A stretch of 64,000 nucleotides of DNA from NCBI GenBank assembly GCA_029379385.1, contig CM055618.1, positions 17,275,071 to 17,339,070 on the forward strand, written 5' to 3'. A program made the position numbers and the translations under genes. Positions 63,847 to 64,000 of the stretch are shown here, one piece after another. The notes below the pieces were generated by a model. The model did no database searches, was not told the origin of the DNA, and saw nothing but the letters and a program-made list of their open reading frames with translations. The DNA comes from Quillaja saponaria. Taxonomy: Eukaryota > Streptophyta > Magnoliopsida > Fabales > Quillajaceae. Numbering within the stretch: position 1 is the stretch's first letter; each line of letters starts with the position of its first letter.

Positions 63847-64000
63847 GTACTTACTCCAACTTCCTGTCCTAGTCAATTTGTTGTATGGTGCAGCATCCTT
63901 GTTAAATGTTTCTAAGTCAACGTCTAGTTATTTTTCTATCTTAGGCATAATTCTGATGGCGTAATAGATACTGGGTAGCAAGAGAGTATCTGATATCATG

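Overview
This is nuclear DNA of a core eudicot plant, AT-rich and intron-rich. The genes encode plant-specific families (GRAS, INDETERMINATE-DOMAIN zinc finger, HD-Zip I, G-box bZIP, GT37 fucosyltransferase), introns are mostly GT-AG, and intergenic DNA carries MITE-like, TRIM-like and microsatellite repeats. I cannot name the species. It is not Brassicaceae-like, because the local gene order combines blocks that Arabidopsis splits between chromosomes.

Layout, left to right. (1) 434-10992 (-): RNA polymerase III subunit RPC5, complete except for its last exon, which lies off the left edge; two MITE-like elements sit in its introns. (2) 15535-17353 (+): a xyloglucan-type GT37 fucosyltransferase with a leader intron containing a 153-bp tandem duplication. 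(3) 22114-24277 (+): an IDD1/IDD2 (ENHYDROUS/GAF1)-type zinc-finger factor. (4) 26703-29448 (+): a PP2C-family phosphatase. (5) 32300-33130: a degenerate 20-bp minisatellite rich in TTAGGG. (6) 33932-35551 (+): intronless GRAS protein SCL15. (7) 36122-38667 (-): GBF1-type bZIP. (8) 41110-45766 (-): Raf-like protein kinase with an HRDLN catalytic loop. (9) 48608-49964 (-): ATHB40/21/53-type HD-Zip I. (10) 50-58 kb: an 8-kb stretch with no supportable gene. (11) 58213-60669 (+): FQR1/WrbA-like quinone reductase. (12) 61521-63846+ (+): N-terminal half of aminopeptidase P1, cut by the right edge.

The order IDD - PP2C - SCL15 - GBF1 - kinase - HD-Zip - quinone reductase - APP1 interleaves two Arabidopsis blocks, At5g66700-66730 and At4g36710-36760. 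It looks like the less fractionated ancestral arrangement.

Three genes in the right half (GBF1, HD-Zip, quinone reductase) have reading frames broken by small indels (five events), although the protein sequence resumes perfectly in another frame. The genes otherwise look intact, so residual assembly indels are the simplest explanation, but triple pseudogenisation is not excluded.

I found no convincing new biological system. The most unusual items are the merged synteny block, the indel cluster, the telomere-motif minisatellite and the AT-rich MITE family.
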